Shown: positions 43,825-52,723, counted from the stretch's first letter. The stretch: 64,000 nucleotides of DNA from Streptomyces sp. NBC_00154 (GCF_026342835.1 NZ_JAPEMI010000001.1:4780501-4844500), one strand, 5' to 3'. A program made the numbers and translations. Notes: generated by a model not told the origin, from the sequence alone.

Positions 43825-44631
43825 ATGGAACCGAGGGAGATGTGGGAGCGCCATGCCGTACTGGCGCGGGCCTATTTCGGGAATGACGAGGATGTACGCC
43901 GTGCGCAGGGGGACCTTGACGAACGAAATGCGGACCGCATGCGGACGCTGGCCGCGTTCGCGGTGACGCTGGGAAGCGACGGGACCGTCGCCGAACTCCT
44001 CGGGCTCCATGAACGCGAAGTACGCCTGGCCCGCCGCACCGTGGGAAAGGAGGACGCCCGGGCCATCGCCAAGGCGCTCCTGGATCATCACGCTGCCGAT
44101 GCGTACAAGCCTCCTGCCGAAGACGCGGACGGATGCCCTCCGTACCCGGAACCGGAGGAGAGGCAGGTGTCCCACGAGACTCCGGCCGCTCCGAGCCTCC
44201 CTCATACGCCGGTCACTGACGAACCGGTCCACGTGACGGCGTCGTCGACGGCCGTCGACGCGGTCCTGGTCGGAGCGTGGAGCACCGGGACCGACCTCGC
44301 CGTGCTGGCGAGCGAGCTCGGTCTCGATCTCCCCCGCCTCGTCGCACGCACCCGGTATCTGGAGGCACAGGGCCGCCTCACGCATACCTCGCCGCCGCTG
44401 GACCGTTCCGGCCGTCATCGGCGCGTCGACGGCACCGAGGCGCCCGCGATGCCCCAGCCCCGACAGTGGTACTACCCCGGCCAGCCCCGCCCGCCGCACC
44501 AGGAGGCGGTATGGGACCAGCAGTCTTCATCCACCACTTTCGGCTCCGCGCCGATGCACGACTGGGACGGCATCCTCGACCAGTGGCAGGTTTCATCCGC
44601 GCCCACGGCCTCCTGGCAGGGATTCGGATGA
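43825..44631 (+). CDS. Uncharacterised helical protein, putative DNA-binding segment
   Basis: About 268 residues. The N-terminal 95 residues (EPREMWERHAVLARAYFG, VAELLGLHEREVRLARRTVG) are helical and include a sigma-like helix-turn-helix pattern; a second similar segment lies near 165-200 (LAVLASELGLDLPRLVARTR). The tail is Pro/Gln/Trp-rich and disordered. An upstream in-frame ATG at 43771 would add 18 residues using TTA, ATA and AGA codons quite unlike the gene, so I favour 43825. No family name recognised; possibly a regulatory protein. Confidence 0.65.
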   Translation: MEPREMWERHAVLARAYFGNDEDVRRAQGDLDERNADRMRTLAAFAVTLGSDGTVAELLGLHEREVRLARRTVGKEDARAIAKALLDHHAADAYKPPAEDADGCPPYPEPEERQVSHETPAAPSLPHTPVTDEPVHVTASSTAVDAVLVGAWSTGTDLAVLASELGLDLPRLVARTRYLEAQGRLTHTSPPLDRSGRHRRVDGTEAPAMPQPRQWYYPGQPRPPHQEAVWDQQSSSTTFGSAPMHDWDGILDQWQVSSAPTASWQGFG

Positions 44632-44696
44632 GAGCGCCCGGCGGTCGCGAGTCCGCTACCGGCGTGGGGAGTCCAGCGACTCGTAGTCGGTCCGGC

Positions 44697-44714
44697 GCAC
44701 GTGCCGGCACGTGC
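44697..44714. repeat. 18-bp perfect palindrome
   Basis: GCACGTGCCGGCACGTGC is fully self-complementary and lies between the convergent unknown gene and glycosyltransferase gene. It could be part of a terminator or a protein-binding site; there is no further evidence. Confidence 0.6.
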
Positions 44715-44759
44715 CGGAAGGCTCCGCCCCACGGGGTGGGGGTCGGCCTGCGGCGCCCC

Positions 44760-45662
44760 TCAGATGACCGGCGGCCGCCCCAGCATCGTCATGCGCCACA
44801 CCGTGCGCCACCGCATCGGCTGCCGTCGGCCGCACGGGGTGCGGACCCCCTCGGCGAAGCCGCCGGCCCAGGCGCGCAGACCCGTGGCGGAACGGGTGCG
44901 GGCCACGGTGAGGAGGGTCCAGGTGCCCAGGTAGGCCGGGACCAGTGGGAGAGGCAGGTTACGGCGGGCCAGCCAGACCCGGTTGCGGGCTGTCATCCGG
45001 TAGTAGACCGAGTGCCTGGCCGGGGATGTCTTGGGGTGCTGGAGCAGCAGGTCGGGTTCGTACAGGATCTTCCAGCCCGCATCGAGCGCCCGCCAGGACA
45101 GGTCCGTCTCCTCGTGCGTGAAGAAGAACTCCGCGGGCCACGGGCCGGTTTCGGCAAGCATCTTCATGGAGAGGGCGTGGCCGCCGCCGAGGAACGCCGT
45201 GACCGGGCCGCGGCGCATCGGGTCGGTGGCGCGCAGCCGGGGGACATGGCGGCGCTGCGTCTCGCCGTGTTCGTCGGCGATGCGGAAGCCGACGATGCCG
45301 AGCTTCGGGTCGGCGGCGTACATCTCCTGGACCTTGCGCAGTACACCGTTGTCGACGAGGAGTCCGTCGTCGTCCAGCTCGACGACGACGTCCACGTCAC
45401 CGAGTTCCGCGAGTCGGCGGATGGCGACGTTACGGCCGCCGGGGCAGCCGAGATTCTCGTCGAGCTCGATCGTGGTCACACCGCCGGCCAGGTCGGACAG
45501 GCCGGGGACGGCGGTGAAGTCCGGCAGCGAGGTGCCGTTGCCCACGATGACGAGACGGGTGGGCAGGACGTCCTGTATGGCGATCGAGGCCAACAGGGCT
45601 TCGACCTGCTGCGGGCGGTCGCCCATGGTCACGATGGATACGCCGATGCGCGGTTCGGACAA
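44760..45662 (-). CDS. Family 2 glycosyltransferase
   Basis: 300 residues with a GT-A fold: VSIVTMGDRPQQVEALLASI, GGVTTIELDENLGCPGGRNV, the DxD-type metal motif VDVVVELDDDGLLVD, and FLGGGHALSMKML with FFFTHEETDLSWRAL. Transfers a sugar from a nucleotide donor, probably to a surface polymer or lipid. I place the start at TTG 45662 (SEPRIGVSIV) because AGGAG lies eight bases upstream; a GTG at 45671 has no proper spacing. No membrane anchor seen, only a weak hydrophobic stretch near PLPLVPAYLGTWTLL. Confidence 0.9.
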   Translation of the reverse strand: MSEPRIGVSIVTMGDRPQQVEALLASIAIQDVLPTRLVIVGNGTSLPDFTAVPGLSDLAGGVTTIELDENLGCPGGRNVAIRRLAELGDVDVVVELDDDGLLVDNGVLRKVQEMYAADPKLGIVGFRIADEHGETQRRHVPRLRATDPMRRGPVTAFLGGGHALSMKMLAETGPWPAEFFFTHEETDLSWRALDAGWKILYEPDLLLQHPKTSPARHSVYYRMTARNRVWLARRNLPLPLVPAYLGTWTLLTVARTRSATGLRAWAGGFAEGVRTPCGRRQPMRWRTVWRMTMLGRPPVI

Positions 45663-45863
45663 GGTCAGCACTCCTGGGCTCGCTGCGGTGCCCGTGATCG
45701 TAGTCGCTTGCTGTTCAGGTTCCGGATGCCGCCCTGTCACGGCAGGTTGACCGGTGTCCGGTACGTGACGTCGGGCTGTCGGGAGCCGGGCGCGGCGTCG
45801 GGCACTCGTGGGTGGCGATACGGCGGCGCTCGATCCGGCCGACGACGGCCGCGGCCGGCGGCC

Positions 45864-45971
45864 TCAGGCGTCCGCCGCGTACCGCCGGAAGTCCCGTATC
45901 AGCGCGGGCGGCGTGGGCCCCGTCCCCTTGCTGACGTGTGCATCCAGGATGTCGTGCAGGTCGGTCGCCAT
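45864..45971 (-). pseudogene. 35-codon ORF, possible remnant of a serine hydrolase gene
   Basis: Encodes MATDLHDILDAHVSKGTGPT and 15 further residues, with AAGGTGG placed correctly before the ATG. The first 17 residues resemble the N-termini of class C beta-lactamase-like serine hydrolases, but the frame stops soon after and no continuation is visible. It could be a genuine micropeptide or a truncated relic; evidence is thin. Confidence 0.35.
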
Positions 45972-46123
45972 CGATCCACCTTCTCGATTCGTGCGGTCGG
46001 ATCCAAGACTTCCGCCGCTGCCCCGAATCATCGGACCGTTGCCATCGATTACGCCCGATCGGCCCTGTCGAGGCCGGTGCCGGGGGACGTTCCACAGGCT
46101 CTGCTGCCGGTCGTCGTTGAAGA

Positions 46124-46151
46124 CCGTCCGGTACGGTCCCGGACCGGACGG
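46124..46151. terminator. Small hairpin downstream of the receptor gene
   Basis: CCGTCCGG (46124-46131) and CCGGACGG (46144-46151) form an eight-base stem with a 12-base loop, 16 bases beyond the end of the minus-strand TetR gene. Weak terminator candidate. Confidence 0.4.
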
Positions 46152-46166
46152 GCCAGTTCCGGATGG

Positions 46167-46829
46167 TCAGCCGGTGGCGGCGGCCTGGCTCGGTACGGTT
46201 TCGAGAGAGGTGAGCAGCCGTTCGCCGCGGTCTTCGGCCATGTCGAGGGTGGCCAGCACGGCGGGCGTCGAAATGCTCGGCAGGATGTAGTGCAGGAGTA
46301 CGGAGATCCGGCGCCCCAAGTCCTCGCGGTTGCACAGGACCTGGGACATCACCTGAACGCCGGAGAAGGCGCCCGCCAGCAGTTCTGCGGTCTCGCCCGG
46401 CTGGACGTGCGGCAGGAGCTCGCCCTGGTTCTTCGCCGCGCCGAGCAGCTGTTCGAGCCGATCTATCCAGGCCCGGAACGGGGTGCCCCGGTCGAGGCCC
46501 TCGACCCCCTGGTCCATCGCCAGTCCGACGCTGGCCCGCACCAAGGGTTCATGACGGAGCTGGTGGGCGAGCAGCATGCCCTGGTCCACCAGATCCTGGA
46601 GCTTCGTCAGCTGGGGCGGCAGCGGAACGACGTCCAGCTGGAGATCCATCACGCCGAGCGCCAGCTCTTCCTTGGAGTTGAAATGGAAGTACAGCGCGCC
46701 CTTGGTCACCCCCGCCCGCGCGAGGATCTCGCTGATGGTGGCGCTGCTGTAGCCGCGCTCGTCGAAAACGGCGGCGGCCGCCACCAGGATCGACCGTCGA
46801 GTCTGGATCGCGCGCGCCTGCTGTGCCAT
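46167..46829 (-). CDS. Gamma-butyrolactone receptor-type TetR regulator (ScbR/ArpA family)
   Basis: 220 residues with the conserved receptor-family N-terminus QARAIQTRRSILVAAAAVFDE and helix-turn-helix (YSSATISEILARAGVTKGAL, YFHFNSKEELA). The ligand domain contains VRASVGLAMDQG and PFRAWIDRL, including a conserved Trp of lactone-binding members. It would repress its own gene and the divergent afsA homologue until the autoregulator accumulates. The ARE operator at 46889-46910 lies between them. Confidence 0.93.
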   Translation of the reverse strand: MAQQARAIQTRRSILVAAAAVFDERGYSSATISEILARAGVTKGALYFHFNSKEELALGVMDLQLDVVPLPPQLTKLQDLVDQGMLLAHQLRHEPLVRASVGLAMDQGVEGLDRGTPFRAWIDRLEQLLGAAKNQGELLPHVQPGETAELLAGAFSGVQVMSQVLCNREDLGRRISVLLHYILPSISTPAVLATLDMAEDRGERLLTSLETVPSQAAATG

Positions 46830-46888
46830 CAGCTACGTGTCTCTCTAGTCGTGGCGTGGTCAGCACCACAGGGGTATGGCTGGAATCG

Positions 46889-46910
46889 AAAACCGGGCTG
46901 TCAGTATCTT
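46889..46910. promoter_or_regulatory. ARE: gamma-butyrolactone receptor binding site
   Basis: Read on the minus strand, AAGATACTGACAGCCCGGTT plus TT matches about 18 of 22 positions of the autoregulatory element consensus AAGATACATACCGGCCGGTT plus TT. It is centred between the divergent receptor and AfsA-family genes, 60 bases from the receptor ATG. Confidence 0.8.
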
Positions 46911-46959
46911 ACTGCGGGGGTGACAGGCATCTCACATGGATCCTCTGGGGGGGAACTTC

Positions 46960-47934
46960 ATGGTTCAGCTCACCTCACGCGCGGTCTCGACGCCGCGCTC
47001 AGGTCGACAGGAAAAATTTCCACGGCAGTTGGTCCACCGTTCCGATCCCGAGGACGTCTTTCCCACCGGTTGGACCAGACAGACCGACACCCAGTTCTCG
47101 GTGTCGGCCCGCTGGCCGTGCGTGCACCGCTTCTTCGCCCCCGTGGCGGGCCGCTACCAGGACCCGCTGCTGATCGCGGAGACCATGCGGCAGACGACGA
47201 TGCTGCTCGCTCACGCGGAGTTCGACGTGCCGGTCGGGGACCAGTTCGTGATGTGGGAGCTGGGCTACATCTCCTCGCCCGGACGCCTCGTCCTGGACGC
47301 GCACCCCGAGCACCCCGGCGGCCCCTGGGACATCACCGTCGACGTCTCCTGCTCCCGGATCAGGCGCCGGGGCCGGGGCATCGGCTCCATGGACCTGGAA
47401 TTGCTCCTGCACCGCAGCGGCAGCCGGATCGCAACCGGCGGCGGCCGGATCAGCTGCACGTCGGCCAAGGTGTACGAGCGGCTGCGGGGGGACCGCCTCG
47501 CCGTGAACGGCGTACCCGTCCCCCTCCTTCCGGCCGTGGCGCCGCACGAGGCGGGGCGGACCTCGGAGCGTGACGTCGTGCTGGCACCGACTCCGCGCCA
47601 GGGTGCCTGGCAGCTGCGGCTCGACACCGGACACCCGACCCTCTTCGGCCGGCCCAACGACCATGTGCCGGGAATTCTGTTGTTGGAGGCGGCCCGACAG
47701 GCCGCCAATGCCGTCCGCCCCGGGTGTGCCTTCCTGCCTGTGTCGCTGGAGGCCGCCTTCCTGCGCTACGTCGAACTCGACCGTCCCTGCTGGATCGAGG
47801 CCCGGATCGTCCCGGCGGACACCCGGTCGACGACCAGGGTGGAGGTTCGGGCCACCCAGGACGGCGAAACGGTCTTCACCTGCACGCTCGACTCCCCGGA
47901 CCGCACCGAAGAGGCGCAGGGCACACGGTCATGA
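46960..47934 (+). CDS. afsA: AfsA/ScbA-family gamma-butyrolactone synthase
   Basis: About 324 residues with two AfsA (hotdog-like) repeats: LVHRSDPEDVFPTGW, RFFAPVAGRYQDPLLIAETM in the first and DHVPGILLLEAARQAANAV in the second. AfsA condenses a beta-ketoacyl group with dihydroxyacetone phosphate, the first step to A-factor-type signals. ATG at 46960 chosen for its GGGGGG ribosome site; ATG 46936 lacks one. Its stop overlaps the next gene (ATGA), so signal synthase and reductase-like gene are coupled. Confidence 0.93.
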   Translation: MVQLTSRAVSTPRSGRQEKFPRQLVHRSDPEDVFPTGWTRQTDTQFSVSARWPCVHRFFAPVAGRYQDPLLIAETMRQTTMLLAHAEFDVPVGDQFVMWELGYISSPGRLVLDAHPEHPGGPWDITVDVSCSRIRRRGRGIGSMDLELLLHRSGSRIATGGGRISCTSAKVYERLRGDRLAVNGVPVPLLPAVAPHEAGRTSERDVVLAPTPRQGAWQLRLDTGHPTLFGRPNDHVPGILLLEAARQAANAVRPGCAFLPVSLEAAFLRYVELDRPCWIEARIVPADTRSTTRVEVRATQDGETVFTCTLDSPDRTEEAQGTRS

Positions 47935-48881
47935 CGGCGCCACGCATCCTCATCACCGGAGCGACCGGATTCATCGGCAGCCATGTCGTGGCCGCCGCGC
48001 GCCAGGTCCCCGGGGCGCACCTGCGCCTGATGACGCACCGGACCGCGCCCGACAGCGGTCGCGATGTCGTGACCGGCATCGGTACCCGCGTCGAGACCGT
48101 GTACGGAGATCTCGCCGATCCCGCCTCCCTGCACGGCAGTTGCGACGGGATCGACGCCGTGATCCACTGCGCCTCGCAGATCGGCGGCGACACGGAGACG
48201 GCCACGACCGTCAACGACCACGGCACCCGCGCCCTGGTCGAAGAGGCCGCCCGCAGCGGCGTCGCCCGGATCGTCCACCTGAGCACTGCATCCGTCTACG
48301 GGCGCGGCCCGTTCACGGGGCTGCTGCCGGGCCGGGTGGAGCCTGCCCCCGCCTCGGCCACCAGCCTGACCCGCGCAGCCGCCGAGCAGCACGTCCTCGC
48401 GGCGGGCGGTGCCGTAGTGCGCCCGCACATCGTGCACGGGGCCGGGGACCGCTGGGCGGTGCCCGGACTCGTCGCCCTGCTGGGGCAGTTGAGGGTAGGA
48501 CTGACCGGGTGCGAGGCGCGGCACTCGCTCATCGACGTCGAGACGCTGGGCAGAGCGCTGCTCGGCGCGGCGCTCTCCCCGAAGCGGCCGACGGGGGTCT
48601 ATCACGTCAACCACCCCGAGCCGGTGGCCTGTTCGGAACTACTGTCGACGGTCATCGGTGAACTCGGGCTGCCCTGGACGGATGCGGGCATCGGTGTCGA
48701 CGCCGCCCGTACCCGGCTGGCCGAAGTCCCGTACGCCCTGCATCATCTCGACATGCTCGCGGTGGACCACTGGTTCGCCGACGAACGCGTCTGGCAGGAC
48801 GTCGGCTGCGAGCCGGGCGCGGGCTTTGCCGCCACCTTCGCCCGGCACGCCCCTTGGTACCGGCAGTTCCTGGGGCGATAG
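47931..48881 (+). CDS. NAD-dependent epimerase/dehydratase-type enzyme of the GBL operon
   Basis: 316 residues, extended SDR fold: ILITGATGFIGSHV, VYGDLADPASLHG, AVIHCASQIGG, VVRPHIVHGAGDRW. Where classical members have the YxxxK pair this protein reads ATSLTRAAAEQ, so the catalytic Tyr and Lys appear replaced. Homologues accompany afsA genes (for example the jadW2 type) and probably reduce or cyclise a butenolide/butyrolactone intermediate. Translationally coupled to the AfsA gene. Only 12 bases separate it from the convergent PhzF gene. Confidence 0.88.
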   Translation: MTAPRILITGATGFIGSHVVAAARQVPGAHLRLMTHRTAPDSGRDVVTGIGTRVETVYGDLADPASLHGSCDGIDAVIHCASQIGGDTETATTVNDHGTRALVEEAARSGVARIVHLSTASVYGRGPFTGLLPGRVEPAPASATSLTRAAAEQHVLAAGGAVVRPHIVHGAGDRWAVPGLVALLGQLRVGLTGCEARHSLIDVETLGRALLGAALSPKRPTGVYHVNHPEPVACSELLSTVIGELGLPWTDAGIGVDAARTRLAEVPYALHHLDMLAVDHWFADERVWQDVGCEPGAGFAATFARHAPWYRQFLGR

Positions 48882-48893
48882 CCGCCCGTTGCG

Positions 48894-49772
48894 TCACTCC
48901 GCCGCCGGGATCCGCGTCCCCGTCCCGCTCACCCGCACCCGTGCGTCGCCCGCACGCAGTTCGACCGTGAGCGTGCCGGGGCGGCCCATGTCCTCGCCCT
49001 GATGGAGGGTGAGGACGGCGGCGTCCGGGACGAGGGCCCGCTCGCGCAGGTAGGCCCCGAAGGCGGCCGCTGCCGCGCCGGTCGCCGAGTCCTCGACCAC
49101 ACCCCCGACCGGGAACGGGTCGCGGACGTGGAAGACGGCCGGCGACTCGCGCCACGCCAGCTGAATGGTCGTCAGGTCGAGTCGGTGCATCAGCGCTTCG
49201 AGGCGCGCGAAGTCGTAGTCGAGGTCGGCGAGCCGCTCGCGGCTTGCTGCGGCCAGCACCAGGTGGCGGGCGCCCGCATAGGCGATACGGGGCGGCAGCG
49301 CCGGGTCCAGGTCGGCGGCCGGCCAGTCCAGGGCGGCCAGCGCCTCGGCCAGGTCGTCCGGAGCGACATCCGTGACGTGAGGCTCCACGCTCGTGAGGGT
49401 GGCGCGGAGCTCGGCGCCCTCCTGGGCGACGGTGACCGGGACCGTGCCCGCCTGCGTGGTGAAGACCAGGTCCCCGGGTCCGTTGCGCTCGGCGAGGGCG
49501 ATGGCCGTCGCAACGGTTGCGTGGCCGCAGAACGGGACCTCCGCCTTCGGGCTGAAGTAGCGGATCGTATAACCGCGACCGGTCGATCCGCCCGACTCGC
49601 CCGGCCCGGTCAGGAACGCCGACTCGCTGTAGCCGAGCTCGGCCGCGACGGCGAGCATCGCCGCGTCGTCGAGACCGGATGCGTCGAGGACGACACCCGC
49701 CGGGTTGCCGCCCTCCGGGTCGGCGGAGAACGCGGTGTAGCGCAGGACCTCGGTGCCTGAAATCTGAGTCAT
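48894..49772 (-). CDS. PhzF-family isomerase
   Basis: 292 residues with the two-lobe PhzF fold: YTAFSADPEGGNPAGVVLDA, the catalytic Glu in GYSESAFL, FCGHATVATA, and VVEDSATGAAAAAFG with the conserved Asp. In phenazine synthesis PhzF isomerises DHHA, but most members are uncharacterised and act in general metabolism. No other phenazine gene is present, so that pathway is not implied. Confidence 0.92.
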   Translation of the reverse strand: MTQISGTEVLRYTAFSADPEGGNPAGVVLDASGLDDAAMLAVAAELGYSESAFLTGPGESGGSTGRGYTIRYFSPKAEVPFCGHATVATAIALAERNGPGDLVFTTQAGTVPVTVAQEGAELRATLTSVEPHVTDVAPDDLAEALAALDWPAADLDPALPPRIAYAGARHLVLAAASRERLADLDYDFARLEALMHRLDLTTIQLAWRESPAVFHVRDPFPVGGVVEDSATGAAAAAFGAYLRERALVPDAAVLTLHQGEDMGRPGTLTVELRAGDARVRVSGTGTRIPAAE

Positions 49773-49889
49773 GACGCAGGTCAACCGCACGGCGGTTCAA
49801 GGCATTCCCGGCCGGGACGGCCGGCACCCCGAGTCGCGGCCGCGGCGTCGGCCCCGTGGCAGTTCCCGATGCCGTTGCCCGTCTCCGTC

Positions 49890-49926
<37 letters not shown>

Positions 49927-50002
49927 CGGGGGAGCGCAGACCCGCCCGTCCCGAGCCGAAAACGGTCGGATGCGGCCCAGGGTTCGGTTGAGGCGTCGGC
50001 TG

Positions 50003-50776
50003 TCAACCGCGGCCCACGTACGGCATCGTCGTCGCCAGGACCGTGGCGAACTGCACATTCGCCTCCAGCGGCAGCTCCGCCATGTGCAGCACCGTCCGGG
50101 CCACGTCGTCCGCCGCCATCACCGGTTCCACCGCCAGCTCGCCATTGGCCTGAAGGGTGCCCCTCTGCATCCGGTCGCTCATCTCGGTCGCCGCGTTGCC
50201 GATGTCGATCTGGCCGCAGGCGATCCGGTACGGGCGCCCGTCCAGCGACAGCGACTTCGTCAGCCCCGTCATGGCGTGTTTGGTCGCCGTGTACGCCACC
50301 GAGTGCGGGCGCGGCGCATGGGCCGAGATCGAGCCGTTGTTGATGATCCGGCCGCCCTGCGGGTCCTGCTCCTTCATCTGCCGGTACGCCGCCTGCGCGC
50401 ACAGGAACGCCCCCGTCAGGTTCACCTCGACCACGGTGCGCCAGTCGTCGTACGACAGATCCTCGACCGGGACGGAGCGTGGGCCGAACGTGCCCGCGTT
50501 GTTGAACAGCAGGTCGACCCGGCCGATCCACTCCCGTACGGAGGAGAACAGCGCGGTCACGTCATCGGGGCGGGAGACGTCGGCGGGGACGGTGATCACC
50601 CTGGCCTTCTCCCCGGCCAGTTCGGCGGTCTCGGCGAGAGGTCCGGGGCGGCGGCCCGCGAGCGCCACCGACCAGCCGGCGCCGGTCAGGGCAAGAGCCA
50701 CCGCACGGCCGATCCCGGAGCCCGCGCCCGTGACGACGGCCGTTTTCGCATCGGAGTTCAACAGTTTGTTGCTCAT
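50003..50776 (-). CDS. Short-chain dehydrogenase/reductase
   Basis: 257 residues, classical SDR: TAVVTGAGSGIGRAVALAL, NNAGTFG, NNGSISAHAPRPHS with the catalytic Ser and VAYTATKHAM (YxxxK). The Ala-Gly-Arg-Arg after the second strand suggests NADP preference. Substrate unknown. Divergent from phoD across 318 bases that contain an AATGAT-N6-ATCATT palindrome. Confidence 0.92.
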   Translation of the reverse strand: MSNKLLNSDAKTAVVTGAGSGIGRAVALALTGAGWSVALAGRRPGPLAETAELAGEKARVITVPADVSRPDDVTALFSSVREWIGRVDLLFNNAGTFGPRSVPVEDLSYDDWRTVVEVNLTGAFLCAQAAYRQMKEQDPQGGRIINNGSISAHAPRPHSVAYTATKHAMTGLTKSLSLDGRPYRIACGQIDIGNAATEMSDRMQRGTLQANGELAVEPVMAADDVARTVLHMAELPLEANVQFATVLATTMPYVGRG

Positions 50777-51094
50777 GACGCCGCAGCGTACGCCTCCCGG
50801 GGCAAAGGTCCCCGGCGGGCGGCCGGTTCGGGTTCGACGGAATGATTTCTTGATCATTCGTCGGCGATTCCAGTGCCGCCGGGGCCGCTTGACGATGATC
50901 ATGTTCCTGCGACTGCGTACCTCTCCGTCTGCGTACCTGTCTGTCTGCGGTACCCCAGCGCAATTCGTCCCCCGAGGGGCGATCCCGCCGCACTTCTCAT
51001 CAGCGCGACGCCTGCGCGACGCGAACACGACAGCCACTCGATGTGCGGGACCGGTGGACTTCCCCGCGTACACCGCCAGTCAGGGGAGGGACAG
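50777..51094. promoter_or_regulatory. Divergent SDR/phoD spacer with an 18-bp inverted repeat
   Basis: No gene. AATGAT (50841-50846) and ATCATT (50853-50858) form an inverted repeat with a six-base spacer in an unusually AT-rich patch, a possible operator. I could not see GTTCACC-type PHO-box repeats that would indicate PhoP control of phoD. Confidence 0.45.
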
Positions 51095-52723
51095 ATGACG
51101 TACTCATCGCACCAGCAGGAGATGCGCGACGCCGCACGCCACGTCGGCCGCCGCCGCTTTCTCACCGTCACCGGTGCCGCCGCCGCGCTCGCCTTCTCGG
51201 TCAACCTGCCGACCGCGGGCGCCGCGAGCGCCGCCGATCTGGACGCCGGAAGGATCAGCGAGGACCCGTTCACCCTCGGAGTCGCCTCCGGTGACCCACT
51301 GCCCGACTCGGTCCTGCTGTGGACGAGACTCGCACCCCGCCCGTACGAGCCGGACAGCGGACTGCCGAACGCCCGCGTCCAGGTGCGCTGGGAGCTCGCC
51401 CGCGACGAGAACTTCACCCGGATCGTCCGGCGCGGAACCGCCACCGCCCACCCGGAGTTCGACCACAGCGTCCACGTCGAGATCAAGGGCCTCGACGCCG
51501 ACCGCGTCCTCTACTACCGCTTCCGCGCAGGGAAGTGGATCAGCCAGGTCGGCCGGACCCGCACCGCCCCCGCCCGGTACGCCCGCAACAGCGCGCTGAC
51601 CCTTGCCGCCGTCTCCTGCCAGGCCTACCACGACGGCTACTTCACCGCGTACAGCCACCTTGCGCAGGAGGACGTCGACGTCGTCTTCCACCTCGGCGAC
51701 TACCTCTACGAGTACGCCGTGACCGCGACCGGCGGAGCCCGTAACTACACGGACCGCACACTCCCCGCCCACTTCAACCGGGAGACGGTCACCCTGGAGG
51801 ACTACCGGCTGCGGTACGCCCTCTACAAGTCCGACCCGGACCTGCGCGCCGCGCACGCCGCACACCCCTTCGTCGTCACCTGGGACGACCACGAGACCGA
51901 GAACAACTACGCGGGCGACATCCCGGAGAACGACGTCCCGCCGGAGGAGTTCCTGCTGCGCCGCGCCGCCGCGTACCGCGCGTACTGGGAGAACCAGCCG
52001 CTGCGCACCCCGCAGCGGCCGACCGGGCCCGACATGAAGCTCTACCGGCGCCTGCAGTTCGGCCGGCTCGCCCAGTTCGACATCCTCGACACCCGTCAGT
52101 ACCGCAGCGACCAGGCGTACGGGGACGGCTGGCAGAAGCCGGGACCGGAGTCCGAGGACCCGGCGCGCACCCTGACCGGCGCCACCCAGGAGCGCTGGCT
52201 GCTCGACGGCTGGCATGCCTCGCGGGCCACCTGGAACGTCGTACCGCAGCAGGTCACCTTCGCCCAGCGGCGCGACGTGCCGACCGACGCCTTCAAGCTG
52301 TCCATGGACGCGTGGGACGGCTACCCGGCCTCCCGGGACCGGATCCTGAAGGGCGCGGAGGCCGCCGGGATCGACAACCTGATGGTGCTGACCGGCGATG
52401 TGCACGTCGGCTACGGCTTCGACCTGAAGAAGGACTTCGACGACCCGTCGTCCCGCACGCTCGGCACGGAGATCGTCGCCACGTCCATCACCAGCGGCAA
52501 GGACGGCTCGGACAAGCCGGCCAGCTGGAACAACCAGATGCAGGCCAACCCGCACATGAAGTTCTTCAACGGACGGCGCGGGTACGCGGTCGTCACGCTG
52601 GGCCGGGAGCAGGCACGCGCCGACTTCCGCACGGTGTCGGCCGTCACCACGCCCGGTGCGCCCGTCGCGACAGCCGGATCGTTCGTCACGGAGGTGGGTA
52701 ACCAGGGCCTCACGCCTGCGTGA
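51095..52723 (+). CDS. phoD: PhoD-family alkaline phosphatase/phosphodiesterase
   Basis: 542 residues. A Tat signal (VGRRRFLTVTGAAAALAF) precedes an N-terminal Ig-like domain and a metallophosphatase core: AVSCQAYHDGYFTAYSHL, VVFHLGDYLYEYA, FVVTWDDHETENNYAG, LTGDVHVGYGFDL. PhoD enzymes hydrolyse phosphodiesters such as teichoic acid and use Ca and Fe. Start at ATG 51095 with GGGGAGGG just upstream. Secreted phosphate scavenging is the likely role. Confidence 0.94.
   Translation: MTYSSHQQEMRDAARHVGRRRFLTVTGAAAALAFSVNLPTAGAASAADLDAGRISEDPFTLGVASGDPLPDSVLLWTRLAPRPYEPDSGLPNARVQVRWELARDENFTRIVRRGTATAHPEFDHSVHVEIKGLDADRVLYYRFRAGKWISQVGRTRTAPARYARNSALTLAAVSCQAYHDGYFTAYSHLAQEDVDVVFHLGDYLYEYAVTATGGARNYTDRTLPAHFNRETVTLEDYRLRYALYKSDPDLRAAHAAHPFVVTWDDHETENNYAGDIPENDVPPEEFLLRRAAAYRAYWENQPLRTPQRPTGPDMKLYRRLQFGRLAQFDILDTRQYRSDQAYGDGWQKPGPESEDPARTLTGATQERWLLDGWHASRATWNVVPQQVTFAQRRDVPTDAFKLSMDAWDGYPASRDRILKGAEAAGIDNLMVLTGDVHVGYGFDLKKDFDDPSSRTLGTEIVATSITSGKDGSDKPASWNNQMQANPHMKFFNGRRGYAVVTLGREQARADFRTVSAVTTPGAPVATAGSFVTEVGNQGLTPA

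Larger units (their letters stand above)
45663..46166. other. 504-base spacer between glycosyltransferase and TetR gene
   Basis: Mostly without recognisable content. It contains the 35-codon frame at 45864-45971 and a small hairpin at 46124-46151, both listed separately. No RNA gene or mobile element is visible. Confidence 0.6.

Noticed and set aside
48894..49772. Phenazine biosynthesis inferred from the PhzF homologue
   Set aside because: No other phz gene is present and the PhzF family is mostly unrelated to phenazines.
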